64,000 nucleotides of DNA from Cyanobacteria bacterium REEB67 (GTDB lineage Bacteria; Cyanobacteriota; Vampirovibrionia; Obscuribacterales; Obscuribacteraceae), in assembly GCA_018971775.1 (NCBI GenBank), contig JAGXAB010000012.1, positions 50,343 to 114,342 of the forward strand, given 5' to 3'. The stretch's first letter is position 1. Every line of letters starts with the position of its first letter. Position numbers and translations under genes: made by a program. This document shows positions 42,324-50,791 of this stretch, piece by piece. The notes beneath the pieces are model-generated. The model was not told the DNA's origin, did not search any database, and saw nothing but the letters and a program-made list of their open reading frames with translations.

Positions 42324-43369
42324 AGTTGGGGCGCACTCGCCCGCGTTAATCTATCGCGCACACCGTCCCAGGCAGTACCAGTCGGTACTGCTTCCACCAG
42401 TATTTTATGCAGGGCGAGCTGGTCGAGCCGACGCAAACTATCGTAGATGCGCCGCGCATATTCACCGGCATCGTCGGGAGCGACTATCCATGTTTCAAAT
42501 TCCATGGCATTCAAAAAGCCCTGACCAAAGCTGCTTTTCATCGCCTCCACGGTTTCTTCAAAGGCGATCACACCTTGATTGCGACCGATAGCCAGGCCTT
42601 CGCCAAAAAGCTCGATAATGTCTGCCGACTGGGCCACAGCCATCGGCGTGCGCGGGGCATAGTGCGAAGGCAGTGCGCCGGGCACACGGATCGCATCGCC
42701 TTGATCAGGCTTTGTCTTGGCTGTAGCGGCGGAGCCTGCCTCCACGGCCAGACCGAGGACAGCCTCAATAGCCTTGACGTCAATCATCCCCGGACGGAGA
42801 ATGGCCGGCCTCTCACCAACCAGTGAGACGATCGTCGACTCGATTCCGACATCGCAAGGGCCGCCGTCAAGCACCATATCGACATCATCGCCGAGCCCTT
42901 CGCGCACGGCCTGGGCGGTGGTCGGACTGAGTCTGCCGAAACGATTGGCCGAAGGCGCGGCCAGGCCGCCGCCGAAACGCTCGATCAATTTGCGGGCGAG
43001 AGGATGAGCCGGCACTCGCAAACCGACCGAATCTTGACCACCGGTGACGAGGCGAGAGACCTGGGCGGCGCGGGGCAGGATCAAAGTAAGCGGACCGGGC
43101 CAGAAGGCTTCGGCCAGCTTATAGGCGGCAGGTGGGATCGGTGCAGCCCACTTTTCAAGGTCGGCGACGGCTGCGATGTGGACGATTACGGGATGATCGA
43201 CCGGCCTGCCTTTGACTAAATAGAGGCGCTTCAGAGCAGCCTCACTTGAGGCGTCGCAGCCGAGGCCGTAAACGGTCTCGGTCGGAAACGCGACCAGCCG
43301 GCCCTGACGCAGTAGCTCCGCGGCACGGTCTAGATCACTATCAGTAGTTTGGAAATTGTGGATAGACAC
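42320..43369 (-). CDS. Threonylcarbamoyl-AMP synthase (Sua5)
   Basis: A 349-residue Sua5-type enzyme. The YrdC domain (residues 1-210) carries GRLVAFPTETVYGLGCDA, KGRPVDHPVIVHI, PGPLTLIL, SVGLRVPAH and PSANRFGRLSPTTA. A Sua5 C-terminal domain (about 225-345) starts at SHYAPRTPM, the conserved linker motif that closes on the active site. It makes threonylcarbamoyl-AMP from Thr, bicarbonate and ATP for t6A37 on ANN-decoding tRNAs. The GTG start at 43369 has no strong binding site. The gene lies inside the lipid cassette, 23 bases after CFA synthase and overlapping the DUF1295 gene, so it is likely cotranscribed with them. Confidence 0.93.
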   Translation of the reverse strand: MSIHNFQTTDSDLDRAAELLRQGRLVAFPTETVYGLGCDASSEAALKRLYLVKGRPVDHPVIVHIAAVADLEKWAAPIPPAAYKLAEAFWPGPLTLILPRAAQVSRLVTGGQDSVGLRVPAHPLARKLIERFGGGLAAPSANRFGRLSPTTAQAVREGLGDDVDMVLDGGPCDVGIESTIVSLVGERPAILRPGMIDVKAIEAVLGLAVEAGSAATAKTKPDQGDAIRVPGALPSHYAPRTPMAVAQSADIIELFGEGLAIGRNQGVIAFEETVEAMKSSFGQGFLNAMEFETWIVAPDDAGEYARRIYDSLRRLDQLALHKILVEAVPTGTAWDGVRDRLTRASAPQL

Positions 43370-43392
43370 GGTTCTATTTTATTTATTTCAAT

Positions 43393-44733
43393 TTATTTTG
43401 GGGAGGAAAATCGCTGCAACCAGTCGTCGGCCCCGAGGTTGAGATTATTAGGTCTGGTATAGACGACCTGCACCACTGAAATATTGCGCATAGCAAAAGC
43501 GGCGGCACAGTAGCCAAAATAATAACGCCATTTGCGGATAAATACAGGATCGAAGCCCAGACTGACAACATTTGGCAACTGGGCTTCGAAATTGTGCCGC
43601 CAGATATCTAGGGTGCGGGCATAATAATTGCCCATGTCCTCGCATTCATGTAAAAAGAGATCCGAGCCCCGGGCGAGACTGTTGCTTATCCGTCGCATCG
43701 AGATCAAAAGCGAACCGGGAAAAATATGCTTCTGGATAAAGTCGGTATTGTGACGCAAGAGATCATAGCGGCTATCAGGGCAGGTAATCATCTGCAAAAC
43801 CAGCAGACCGTCTCCTTTTAGCAATTGATCGCACTTATCGAAAAAGAGCGGAATATATTCATGACCGACCGCTTCGATCATTTCGATAGAAACGATTTTG
43901 TCGTAAAGTCCGGTCAGCTGACGATAATCTTTCAAAATCAAGTTGATCTGGCCGCCCAAACCAAGTGCCTCGACACGCTTGCGGGCAAAATCCAGTTGCT
44001 CCTGCGAAATCGTCACCCCGGTCACCTTGCAGCCATAATTGGTGGCAGCATAAATAGCAAAACCGCCCCAGCCGCAGCCTATTTCAAGCACCTGATCGCT
44101 TGGCTTGAGGCACAATTTGCGACAGAGTCGTTCATATTTTTCCAGCTGTGCTTCCTTTAGACTCATGTCCTCGCGGGCAAAATAAGCGCTCGAATAAGTC
44201 ATCGTTTCATCGAGAAAAAGCTGAAAAAGATCATTGCTCAAATCATAATGATCGGCGATATTCTTTTTGCTGTTGCGCTCGGTGTTCTGCCTGAGGAGAT
44301 GCTGCACCTGATTGACGAATCCAAGCAGGTTGAAAGCTTTATTATGATTATTGCTGCCTTCCATCATCGGACAATCACCGACGTTCAATAGAAATAGGGC
44401 AATCACGGAAGCGACATCGTCGCTTTCCCACAAGCCGTCCATATAAGCTTCGGCAAAACCGATGTGCCCGTAGAGCACGCAACGCTTGAAAAAATCTTCA
44501 TGCCTGACCACAACACGGGCAACAACCCTGGGTGCGGCCGCAGCCCCTTCCGGAGCAAAGAGGCGCTCTTCACCGTCCGGCATGACAAAGGTGAGCATAC
44601 CGTAGCGCATCGCCGCCAGGCCGCGCAAAACCAGATTACGAAAAAAGCGATTGCCCGGGCCGGATTTTTCAATCAGCGCAGTCGAGGGAGGCGGCGCCGA
44701 TGCGGCTTTAGCCCTGGATTTTTGCTCGTGCAT
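43393..44733 (-). CDS. cfa: Cyclopropane-fatty-acyl-phospholipid synthase
   Basis: About 446 residues from ATG 44733 (AAGGA upstream; a frame start at 44766 has no site). The N-terminal lipid-binding part is residues 20-140, with a GHIGFAEAYMDGLWESDDVA block typical of CFA synthases. The catalytic domain has IADHYDLSNDLFQLFLDE, YSSAYF, the SAM motif VLEIGCGWGGFAIYAA, the bicarbonate/active-site region SIEMIEAVGHEY, and ending HIFPGSLL. It adds a methylene from SAM across cis double bonds of membrane phospholipids, which suits the desaturase encoded upstream. It overlaps the end of the DUF1365 gene by 26 bases. Confidence 0.93.
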   Translation of the reverse strand: MHEQKSRAKAASAPPPSTALIEKSGPGNRFFRNLVLRGLAAMRYGMLTFVMPDGEERLFAPEGAAAAPRVVARVVVRHEDFFKRCVLYGHIGFAEAYMDGLWESDDVASVIALFLLNVGDCPMMEGSNNHNKAFNLLGFVNQVQHLLRQNTERNSKKNIADHYDLSNDLFQLFLDETMTYSSAYFAREDMSLKEAQLEKYERLCRKLCLKPSDQVLEIGCGWGGFAIYAATNYGCKVTGVTISQEQLDFARKRVEALGLGGQINLILKDYRQLTGLYDKIVSIEMIEAVGHEYIPLFFDKCDQLLKGDGLLVLQMITCPDSRYDLLRHNTDFIQKHIFPGSLLISMRRISNSLARGSDLFLHECEDMGNYYARTLDIWRHNFEAQLPNVVSLGFDPVFIRKWRYYFGYCAAAFAMRNISVVQVVYTRPNNLNLGADDWLQRFSSPK

Positions 44734-45553
44734 AGGACTTTTCCTTGTGATCAGGATTGAGGACATCGGTTTGCAGGTGCGGATTTTCTTCCTTCTGGGA
44801 AAAAGGCACTTTTTTCAAAAAGAGAAGCAAGGCCTGAAAATGAATCATGGCGATTACTTTTAAGGTCAAAAGCGGATACTGCAAAAAGTTGAGAACGATC
44901 TGGCCCCGGGAGAACGGAATAGAATAACCGCTTAAGCTGGATAGCAATATCTTATTTGTATCCTCCGCTCCCAGAGTGTTGATCGAAATGTGCAGTCTAC
45001 CGTCGGCGGGGGCTGCCAGAATAAAATCGAAGCGATCGTCGAGGCCGGCAAAGGGAGAAACGTAAAAATGCTTTGGTACTTGCAAACGAAAGATCTTCTC
45101 TTGGCGCTCTTGCACAAGGTACATTTTCATTTCCCGAAAAGTGTTGCTGACTTCGACAACGCAAGCGACGGCATTTTTATTTTTATCAAACAAAAAATAA
45201 AAGGAAACTGGATTGAAAACATAGCCAAGGATGCGCGGCATCGTCAAAAGCCAGATCGATGCAACCGCCTCGATACCGTTTGCCTGGGCCAGCCGGCGAA
45301 TTTTTGCCGCCAGAGAGACTCTGGCAGCGCTATCATCTTTGAAATGATCGACAAAATGGTCGACTTCGTGGAAACTGACCAGAGCAGGAGCGTTCACGGC
45401 AAAAAGCGGTCCGCCGCCAGGCATCTCGAGATTGTCCAGATCGAGATAGAGCATAAAAATACCGTACTGAAATTTGTGCCGTCTCGGTTGCAAGCGCTCG
45501 TGCAATACCCGGCATCTAAAAATCGCGGCATTTCCAGGCAAGACCAGGGTCAT
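44708..45553 (-). CDS. DUF1365 family protein
   Basis: About 281 residues from ATG 45553, which overlaps the flavin amine oxidase stop as ATGA and has GGGAGG 8 bases upstream. The family marks are IFRCRVLHERLQPRRHKF, LYLDLDNLE, the RILGYVFNPVSFYFLFDKN block, and CVVEVSNTFREMKMYLV, with VPKHFYVSPFAGLDDRFDF later. DUF1365 genes nearly always sit between a flavin-containing amine oxidase and a CFA-type methyltransferase, as here. They probably help modify acyl chains, but the reaction is not established. No signal peptide; a hydrophobic LLTLKVIAMIHFQALLLFL near the end may touch the membrane. Confidence 0.9.
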   Translation of the reverse strand: MTLVLPGNAAIFRCRVLHERLQPRRHKFQYGIFMLYLDLDNLEMPGGGPLFAVNAPALVSFHEVDHFVDHFKDDSAARVSLAAKIRRLAQANGIEAVASIWLLTMPRILGYVFNPVSFYFLFDKNKNAVACVVEVSNTFREMKMYLVQERQEKIFRLQVPKHFYVSPFAGLDDRFDFILAAPADGRLHISINTLGAEDTNKILLSSLSGYSIPFSRGQIVLNFLQYPLLTLKVIAMIHFQALLLFLKKVPFSQKEENPHLQTDVLNPDHKEKSYARAKIQG

Positions 45554-46872
45554 GCAAATGCCTCCCGACCAAGTATGGTCGTAGCGAGCTCGCAAGCGGA
45601 GCGGAAAGCATCTTCGTGAAAGCCGTTCTTGAAATAGCTGCCACAAAAATAGACGCTTTGATCCACAGACTGCCGGTTGAGCGATGGCAATCTCTCCTGA
45701 GCGGAAAAAGTAGCCAGATCAAAAAGCGGATGAGTGTAGGTCAACCGGCGGTGGACAAGAGCTTCATCGATCAAATCATCACTGTTGAGCGAGACGAAGT
45801 AATTTTTACCGACATCATTGCCCACACCCTGCAAACTATTCATCCAATAGTGCAAGGTCGGCGAAGCGCCTGCATCGCTCTCGCCAGGGTTTGAATCGCC
45901 CAAACCGACCGCTCTGGCCACCCGGTAATTCCAGGAAGCCCAGGCTTTTTTGCGCCGCGGCATAATCGCCGGGTCAGAGTGCACGGTGATTTGATTGTGT
46001 TGATATTTGAAAGGAGCCAACAATTCTCGTTCGGCCGGCGAAGGACTTACGAGCATAGCCAGGGCCTCGTCGGCATGACAGGCGAGGATGACTTTGTCGA
46101 ATTTTTCGGCTAGACCGTCTTCTGTCACTAGCATCGCCCCACCTCCTGCCATTCGTTCGACCGAACGGACCGGTGATTTGTGCCTGATCGCCCCGCTGAA
46201 AGCAGCGCTGATTTTTTCCACATATTGCTTTGCACCACCGTCGACGGTGTACCACTGATAGTGAGTATCGAGGCCGAGAAAGCCATGATTGTGGAAGAAG
46301 CGGATCAGTGCCGCTACCGGAAAATCGAGCATCTTGCCAGGCGCTGTCGACCAGACTGAAGCGCCCATCGGCACAAGATACCAGTTGAGGAAATCCGCGC
46401 CGAGATCATGCTCCTTCACATACTCTTTCACAGTCTGGTGAACTAATGTGGAACGCTCGAGATGCAGTGGGGCGTTTTTATTAAACCAGTCCAGCCGTCT
46501 GAGCATGCGCCAGAAGCGGGGGCTGACCAGGTTGGAGCGCTGAGCGAAGACTTTGCCTAAGCCGGCTCCATTCCACTCGATGGCGGCCGGTAAAAATTGC
46601 ACTGAAAAAGACATATCGGTCTTTTTCGTCCTCACGTCGAGACGTCTAAAAAGCTCAGTCAAAAGCGGATAGGTAACATGATTGAAGACCATAAAGCCGG
46701 TATCGAAAGCAGTGGCATCATGGCCACCGGCAGAGGAAAGCGTGATCGTATTTGTATGACCGCCGGTATAGTCGTTTTTTTCGAAAATCGAGAGACGATA
46801 GTCGTTTGCGAGCAGATAGGCGCAACCAAGCCCGGCGATACCGCTGCCTACAATAGCCAGACTCTGAGTCAT
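45550..46872 (-). CDS. FAD-dependent amine-oxidase-like oxidoreductase
   Basis: About 440 residues from ATG 46872 (AGGATAG upstream). The N-terminal Rossmann FAD-binding motif is LAIVGSGIAGLGCAYLL, followed by the E-box SIFEKNDYTGGHTNTI. The remainder matches the NAD(P)-binding/flavin amine oxidase group that partners DUF1365: FDTGFMVFNHVTYPLLTELF, WYTVDGGAKQYVEKI, and the C-terminal FAD-contact region VDQSVYFCGSYFKNGFHEDA. The likely role is oxidation or desaturation of a membrane-lipid acyl chain in the same pathway as the desaturase and CFA genes. It starts 10 bases after the desaturase stop; cytoplasmic or membrane-peripheral. Confidence 0.9.
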   Translation of the reverse strand: MTQSLAIVGSGIAGLGCAYLLANDYRLSIFEKNDYTGGHTNTITLSSAGGHDATAFDTGFMVFNHVTYPLLTELFRRLDVRTKKTDMSFSVQFLPAAIEWNGAGLGKVFAQRSNLVSPRFWRMLRRLDWFNKNAPLHLERSTLVHQTVKEYVKEHDLGADFLNWYLVPMGASVWSTAPGKMLDFPVAALIRFFHNHGFLGLDTHYQWYTVDGGAKQYVEKISAAFSGAIRHKSPVRSVERMAGGGAMLVTEDGLAEKFDKVILACHADEALAMLVSPSPAERELLAPFKYQHNQITVHSDPAIMPRRKKAWASWNYRVARAVGLGDSNPGESDAGASPTLHYWMNSLQGVGNDVGKNYFVSLNSDDLIDEALVHRRLTYTHPLFDLATFSAQERLPSLNRQSVDQSVYFCGSYFKNGFHEDAFRSACELATTILGREAFA

Positions 46873-46882
46873 TTCTATCCTG

Positions 46883-47977
46883 TTATTTGAGCTGCCGCTC
46901 GGGCCGTTTGAGCTGGCGCTCGGGGTCATAGGCCTCGACCGGCACGGGCCGCAGATCCCAGATTATGCCAAGCCAGGACATCAGTTTCAAAATGTAAAAA
47001 CAAACGTCGATTTCCCACCAGTAGAAACCCTGACGCACCGAGTTCATAGCAAAATGATGATTGTTGTGCCAGCCTTCGCCGAGGGTGACCAGGGCCAGGA
47101 GAAAGTTGTTTTTGCTGGCGTCGCGAGTCGGATAGCGCGGCTTGCCCCAGACGTGGGCAACCGAATTGATCGACGAGACACAGTGGAAAAGCACGCAACT
47201 GCTGAGGAAAAAGCCCCAGGCCAGCATTTGATTGCCGGTCGTATGCGCGGCCGGACAGTAGACGTCCAGAGCGCAACCGCTCAGATAGAGACTCAAGCCA
47301 AGCAAAAAAGGCATCAGCCAGTCGAAGCGATTGAGGATAATCAGCTCCGGATAACGGGCCAGATCGCGCACATTGAGATAATTAGTCGGCATATTGCGGT
47401 CGGCGGTGATCCAGCCGATATGCGACCAGAGGAAACCGCTGACGACCGGACTGTGCGCGTCGCCCTCCAGATCGGCCAGGCGGTGATGGACGCGGTGGTG
47501 AGCGGCCCACCAGAGTGGGCCGCGCTGTACGGCCATCAGACCGAGCAAAGCGAAGACAAACTGGGCCGGACGCGACGTTTTGTAAGTGCGGTGCGAAAAA
47601 TAGCGATGATAAAAAGCAGTGATGGCAAACATGCGCAACCAGTACAGGCCGATGGCAACGCTAACCGCCGTCCAACTACAACCGACGAAAAATGCGCTGA
47701 GGGCGCCCAGATGTAAAAAGGCAAAAGGCAACCAGCGCGTGCGCCGCGAGATAAGCGGCGCCGCCATCACTCTTGCTGCGCCCTCGGGAAAAAAGTCCGA
47801 GTCCAGCCAGGTGAAGGCGCGGGGCAGCTGAAAAGTTTGCCCTTTGAAAAGCACTGCTGACCCAGATGCGCTGCTCGAGTGGGCCGAATCGACTGCCCTG
47901 TCGTCAAAACCGACTCCAGTTTCAGCCCCACCTTCGGCGGGCGACACATGCAAGACTTCAGATATGTCGGATAGCAC
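46883..47977 (-). CDS. Fatty acid desaturase (acyl-CoA/acyl-lipid delta-9 type)
   Basis: A 364-residue di-iron membrane desaturase. All three histidine boxes are present: HRYFSH, HRVHH and HNNHH. Four hydrophobic segments surround them (FAFLHLGALSAFFVGCSW, FVFALLGLMAV, LMPFLLGLSLYLSG, GFFLSSCVLFHCVSS). It inserts a cis double bond into a saturated acyl chain, the substrate needed by the CFA synthase downstream. The start is GTG at 47977 with GGAG upstream. The first 55 residues are a polar extension. The extreme C-terminus contains a short duplication (PERQLKRPERQLK). It follows miaB by 36 bases and leads the lipid cassette. Confidence 0.92.
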   Translation of the reverse strand: MLSDISEVLHVSPAEGGAETGVGFDDRAVDSAHSSSASGSAVLFKGQTFQLPRAFTWLDSDFFPEGAARVMAAPLISRRTRWLPFAFLHLGALSAFFVGCSWTAVSVAIGLYWLRMFAITAFYHRYFSHRTYKTSRPAQFVFALLGLMAVQRGPLWWAAHHRVHHRLADLEGDAHSPVVSGFLWSHIGWITADRNMPTNYLNVRDLARYPELIILNRFDWLMPFLLGLSLYLSGCALDVYCPAAHTTGNQMLAWGFFLSSCVLFHCVSSINSVAHVWGKPRYPTRDASKNNFLLALVTLGEGWHNNHHFAMNSVRQGFYWWEIDVCFYILKLMSWLGIIWDLRPVPVEAYDPERQLKRPERQLK

Positions 47978-48013
47978 TGACCACTCCGCTTTAGGGAGAG
48001 GGCAAAACTGCCG

Positions 48014-49519
48014 CTAATCCCTGGATTTCTCGATACTCACTGGAATAGCCGCTTCTGAGGAGCAGCAAGCCTGTGAATATTTAAGCGTAGCAACGTCTGG
48101 CGCAGAAAGGGACACAAAGCTTTCTAATCCGGAGGAAATTTGCCATGAACCGCCAAGGGCATCCGGCAGTGAGCCGCGCAGCGCCCAGGGATTGGCCGAG
48201 GTGACATCAATTTCGATTAACTGGCCGATTAATTTATCGTATTCGGGGGCCGCTTCGAAATTGACGATCTTATTGGTACGAGTGCGGCCCATCAACCGGG
48301 AAGCAGAGCGGTCGGATCGCCCCTCCACCAGAATTTCGTGCTTGGCGCCGACATAGCGCTTGTTAATCTTGAGGGCGACATCGCCGACGACGGTGTTGAG
48401 ATAGCGGACGCGCTCGGTTTTTTCGTGATCCGAGAGTTGTTCGCCCCAGTTGGCGGCATGAGTATGCTGGCGGGGAGAAAAAGCGGCAGTGTTGGCCAGG
48501 TCGAAGCCGATTTCTTCGACCAGCCGTACGGTGTTTAAAAATTCAGCTTCGGTCTCACCCGGGAAGCCGACAATCAAATCGGTGGTGATTGCGGCATCAG
48601 GGATGCGACTGCGGATAGCGTCGACCTGACGACGATAAAAATCGACGGTATAGCCGCGCGCCATGCGCCGCAAAATCCGGTCGTCACCGTGCTGGATCGG
48701 AATGTGGAAATATTCGCAGGCGCTCTCAGTATTTTTGACGGCATCGATGATTGCATCGTTCAAGTCACGGGGATGGCCGGTAAGGAAGCGCAATCTCTTG
48801 ATCGCCTCGACTTTGCCTAGACTTTCGATTAAATGCCCGAGGTGCAGTTTAGGCTCAAGATCATGACCATAGGCGGTGACATTCTGGCCCAGCAGGGTTA
48901 CTTCTTTGTAGCCGCTTCTGGCCAGATCCAGCACTTCTTCCATGATCGATTGCGGGCTACGACTTTTTTCACGGCCGCGCACATAAGGGACGATGCAATA
49001 AGTGCAGTTGTAATCGCAGCCATAGATAATAGACACCCAGGCACTGATGTCATTGAGGCGCACGACCGGTGTTTCGGGCAGGTCATCGGGCAGCTCTTGA
49101 TAGATTTCCACCACCGGTTGGGCGCTGCGCTGGGCGGCCAAAATCAAGTCGGGCAGACGATGCAGGTTATGCGTACCAAAGACGACATCGACGTAAGGAG
49201 CTCGCTTGAGCATGTCGAGGCCGGCATCCTGAGCCACACAGCCGCCGACGGCAATCATCGTCCCGGGACGCGCCACTTTGATCTTGCGCCAGGCTCCGAG
49301 ATAGCTGTAGACCTTATCTTCGGCATTTTCACGGATGGCACAGGTGTTTAAAATCATCAAATCGGCGTTTTTCATGTCCGCCGTTTGGCTATAGCCGATC
49401 TCATCGAGCAGACCGAGCATGTGCTCGGAATCGGACTTGTTCATCTGGCAGCCGAAAGTCTCGACATAGACGGATTTTGTCGCGGCTCGGGTGAGGTCGG
49501 TGAGAGCAGAAATAGACAT
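48014..49519 (-). CDS. miaB: tRNA-2-methylthio-N6-dimethylallyladenosine synthase
   Basis: A 501-residue radical-SAM methylthiotransferase. The N-terminal UPF0004 domain has three cluster Cys (ETFGCQMNKSDSEHM, NTCAIRENAE, GGCVAQ). The radical SAM core has the CxxxCxxC in YGCDYNCTYCIVPYVRGREK. The TRAM domain starts near GAKHEILVEG. It adds a methylthio group to i6A37 of tRNAs that read UNN codons. It is about 45 residues longer than usual; the extra C-terminal part (from about 455) has two adjacent Cys and no known match. The gene is 92 bases after ribD on the same strand and precedes the desaturase. Confidence 0.95.
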   Translation of the reverse strand: MSISALTDLTRAATKSVYVETFGCQMNKSDSEHMLGLLDEIGYSQTADMKNADLMILNTCAIRENAEDKVYSYLGAWRKIKVARPGTMIAVGGCVAQDAGLDMLKRAPYVDVVFGTHNLHRLPDLILAAQRSAQPVVEIYQELPDDLPETPVVRLNDISAWVSIIYGCDYNCTYCIVPYVRGREKSRSPQSIMEEVLDLARSGYKEVTLLGQNVTAYGHDLEPKLHLGHLIESLGKVEAIKRLRFLTGHPRDLNDAIIDAVKNTESACEYFHIPIQHGDDRILRRMARGYTVDFYRRQVDAIRSRIPDAAITTDLIVGFPGETEAEFLNTVRLVEEIGFDLANTAAFSPRQHTHAANWGEQLSDHEKTERVRYLNTVVGDVALKINKRYVGAKHEILVEGRSDRSASRLMGRTRTNKIVNFEAAPEYDKLIGQLIEIDVTSANPWALRGSLPDALGGSWQISSGLESFVSLSAPDVATLKYSQACCSSEAAIPVSIEKSRD

Positions 49520-49611
49520 CGAAGGTAAACCTGGCGCCTTTGAATTAGATATATAGGCAAATGATATCAGGATGACAGCAGGCTTGATTAAACGAGTCTC
49601 ACAGGGCCCCC

Positions 49612-50781
49612 TTAAATGTCAGAGCAGGGCATGAACAGGGCATGAATGAGAACATCATCACCAAGAATACGCTGCTCCTTCACCTTCATATTGCTGACAT
49701 CGGCCAGGGCGCGCGCCCGGGTCGATGTCACCGCCGATAGTGCCTGACCGTCCACCAGCAACTTCGGTGCGACAAACCAGTAAAGCTCATCGACAAGATT
49801 TTGATCGAGCAGCGCCCCGCCCAGATGAGCGCCGCCCTCACAGAGTACTTTGTTGACACCGCGCTCCTTCAAGGCTGCAAGGCAGGCGCTCAGGTCAAGA
49901 CCGGAGGCACCACCTGCGATACCAACTACTTCGACCGTATCCGGGTAGAGCGCACACCCTGCAAGACTCTTTTTATCCAGCACATCCTGCTGGCAAAAGA
50001 CAATCGTCCGTACTCCCTGCGCTCCGCCTGAAAATATTTTTGCCGAAGGACGCAGGCCAAGCTCGCTATCGAGCACGACACGCAAGGGGCTATGGACGGG
50101 CAGAGGAGGCGGACCGCTACCAAGAACAGATGCGCCATTTTCCAGGCGCACGGTCAGGCTGGGATCATCGAGACGGGCCGTTCCGGCGCCGACAAAGACA
50201 GCGTCGAAGCGCGAGCGCAATTGCATCACATACTGCCTGGCGGCGCTGCCGGTAATCCACCGACTTTTGCCCCAGCGGTCGGCGATTTTGCCGTCGAGGG
50301 TGACGGCCATCTTCAAGGCCAGCCAGGGCAGATTTTGGGACATCGACTTGAGAAAGCCACGATTTTGATAGCGGCATTCGGCTTCGAGCACGCCGACGAC
50401 GACTTCGATGCCGGCCTCCTGCAATTCCTTTAGACCGCCGCCCGCCACTTTAGGATTGGGATCGGCAATACCGACAACGACCCGCTTCACACCACTGGCA
50501 ATCACCTTTTGACTGCAAGGGGGCGTGCGACCGAAATGGCAACAAGGCTCAAGAGTCACATAAAGAGTCCCGCCGCGAGCGGCATCGCCGGCCTGGTCCA
50601 GGGCAAAGACTTCGGCATGGCTTTCACCGGCGCGCTGGTGATAGCCTTCGCCGACCACAGTCCCCTTAGCGTCCAGGACAAGGCAGCCGACCATCGGATT
50701 GGGTGCAGTCCGACCTTCAGCAAGGCCGGCCAGAGCCAGAGCCCGGGCCATATATTCTTCGTCTACGGACCGGCAAGACAT
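49612..50781 (-). CDS. ribD: Riboflavin biosynthesis deaminase/reductase
   Basis: A 389-residue bifunctional enzyme. The deaminase half (1-145) has the zinc motifs SHAEVFALDQAG and LEPCCHFGRTPPC. The reductase half (150-385) has LKMAVTLDGKIAD, KSRWITG, VFVGAGTARLDDPSLTVR and VLCEGGAHLGGALL. Together they turn the GTP-cyclohydrolase product into the ribitylamino-uracil phosphate needed for riboflavin. The start ATG at 50781 lies 10 bases after the pfkA stop, so the genes are cotranscribed. Its product feeds the flavoenzymes of the downstream cassette. Confidence 0.95.
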   Translation of the reverse strand: MSCRSVDEEYMARALALAGLAEGRTAPNPMVGCLVLDAKGTVVGEGYHQRAGESHAEVFALDQAGDAARGGTLYVTLEPCCHFGRTPPCSQKVIASGVKRVVVGIADPNPKVAGGGLKELQEAGIEVVVGVLEAECRYQNRGFLKSMSQNLPWLALKMAVTLDGKIADRWGKSRWITGSAARQYVMQLRSRFDAVFVGAGTARLDDPSLTVRLENGASVLGSGPPPLPVHSPLRVVLDSELGLRPSAKIFSGGAQGVRTIVFCQQDVLDKKSLAGCALYPDTVEVVGIAGGASGLDLSACLAALKERGVNKVLCEGGAHLGGALLDQNLVDELYWFVAPKLLVDGQALSAVTSTRARALADVSNMKVKEQRILGDDVLIHALFMPCSDI

Positions 50782-50791
50782 AGCGCCTGCA

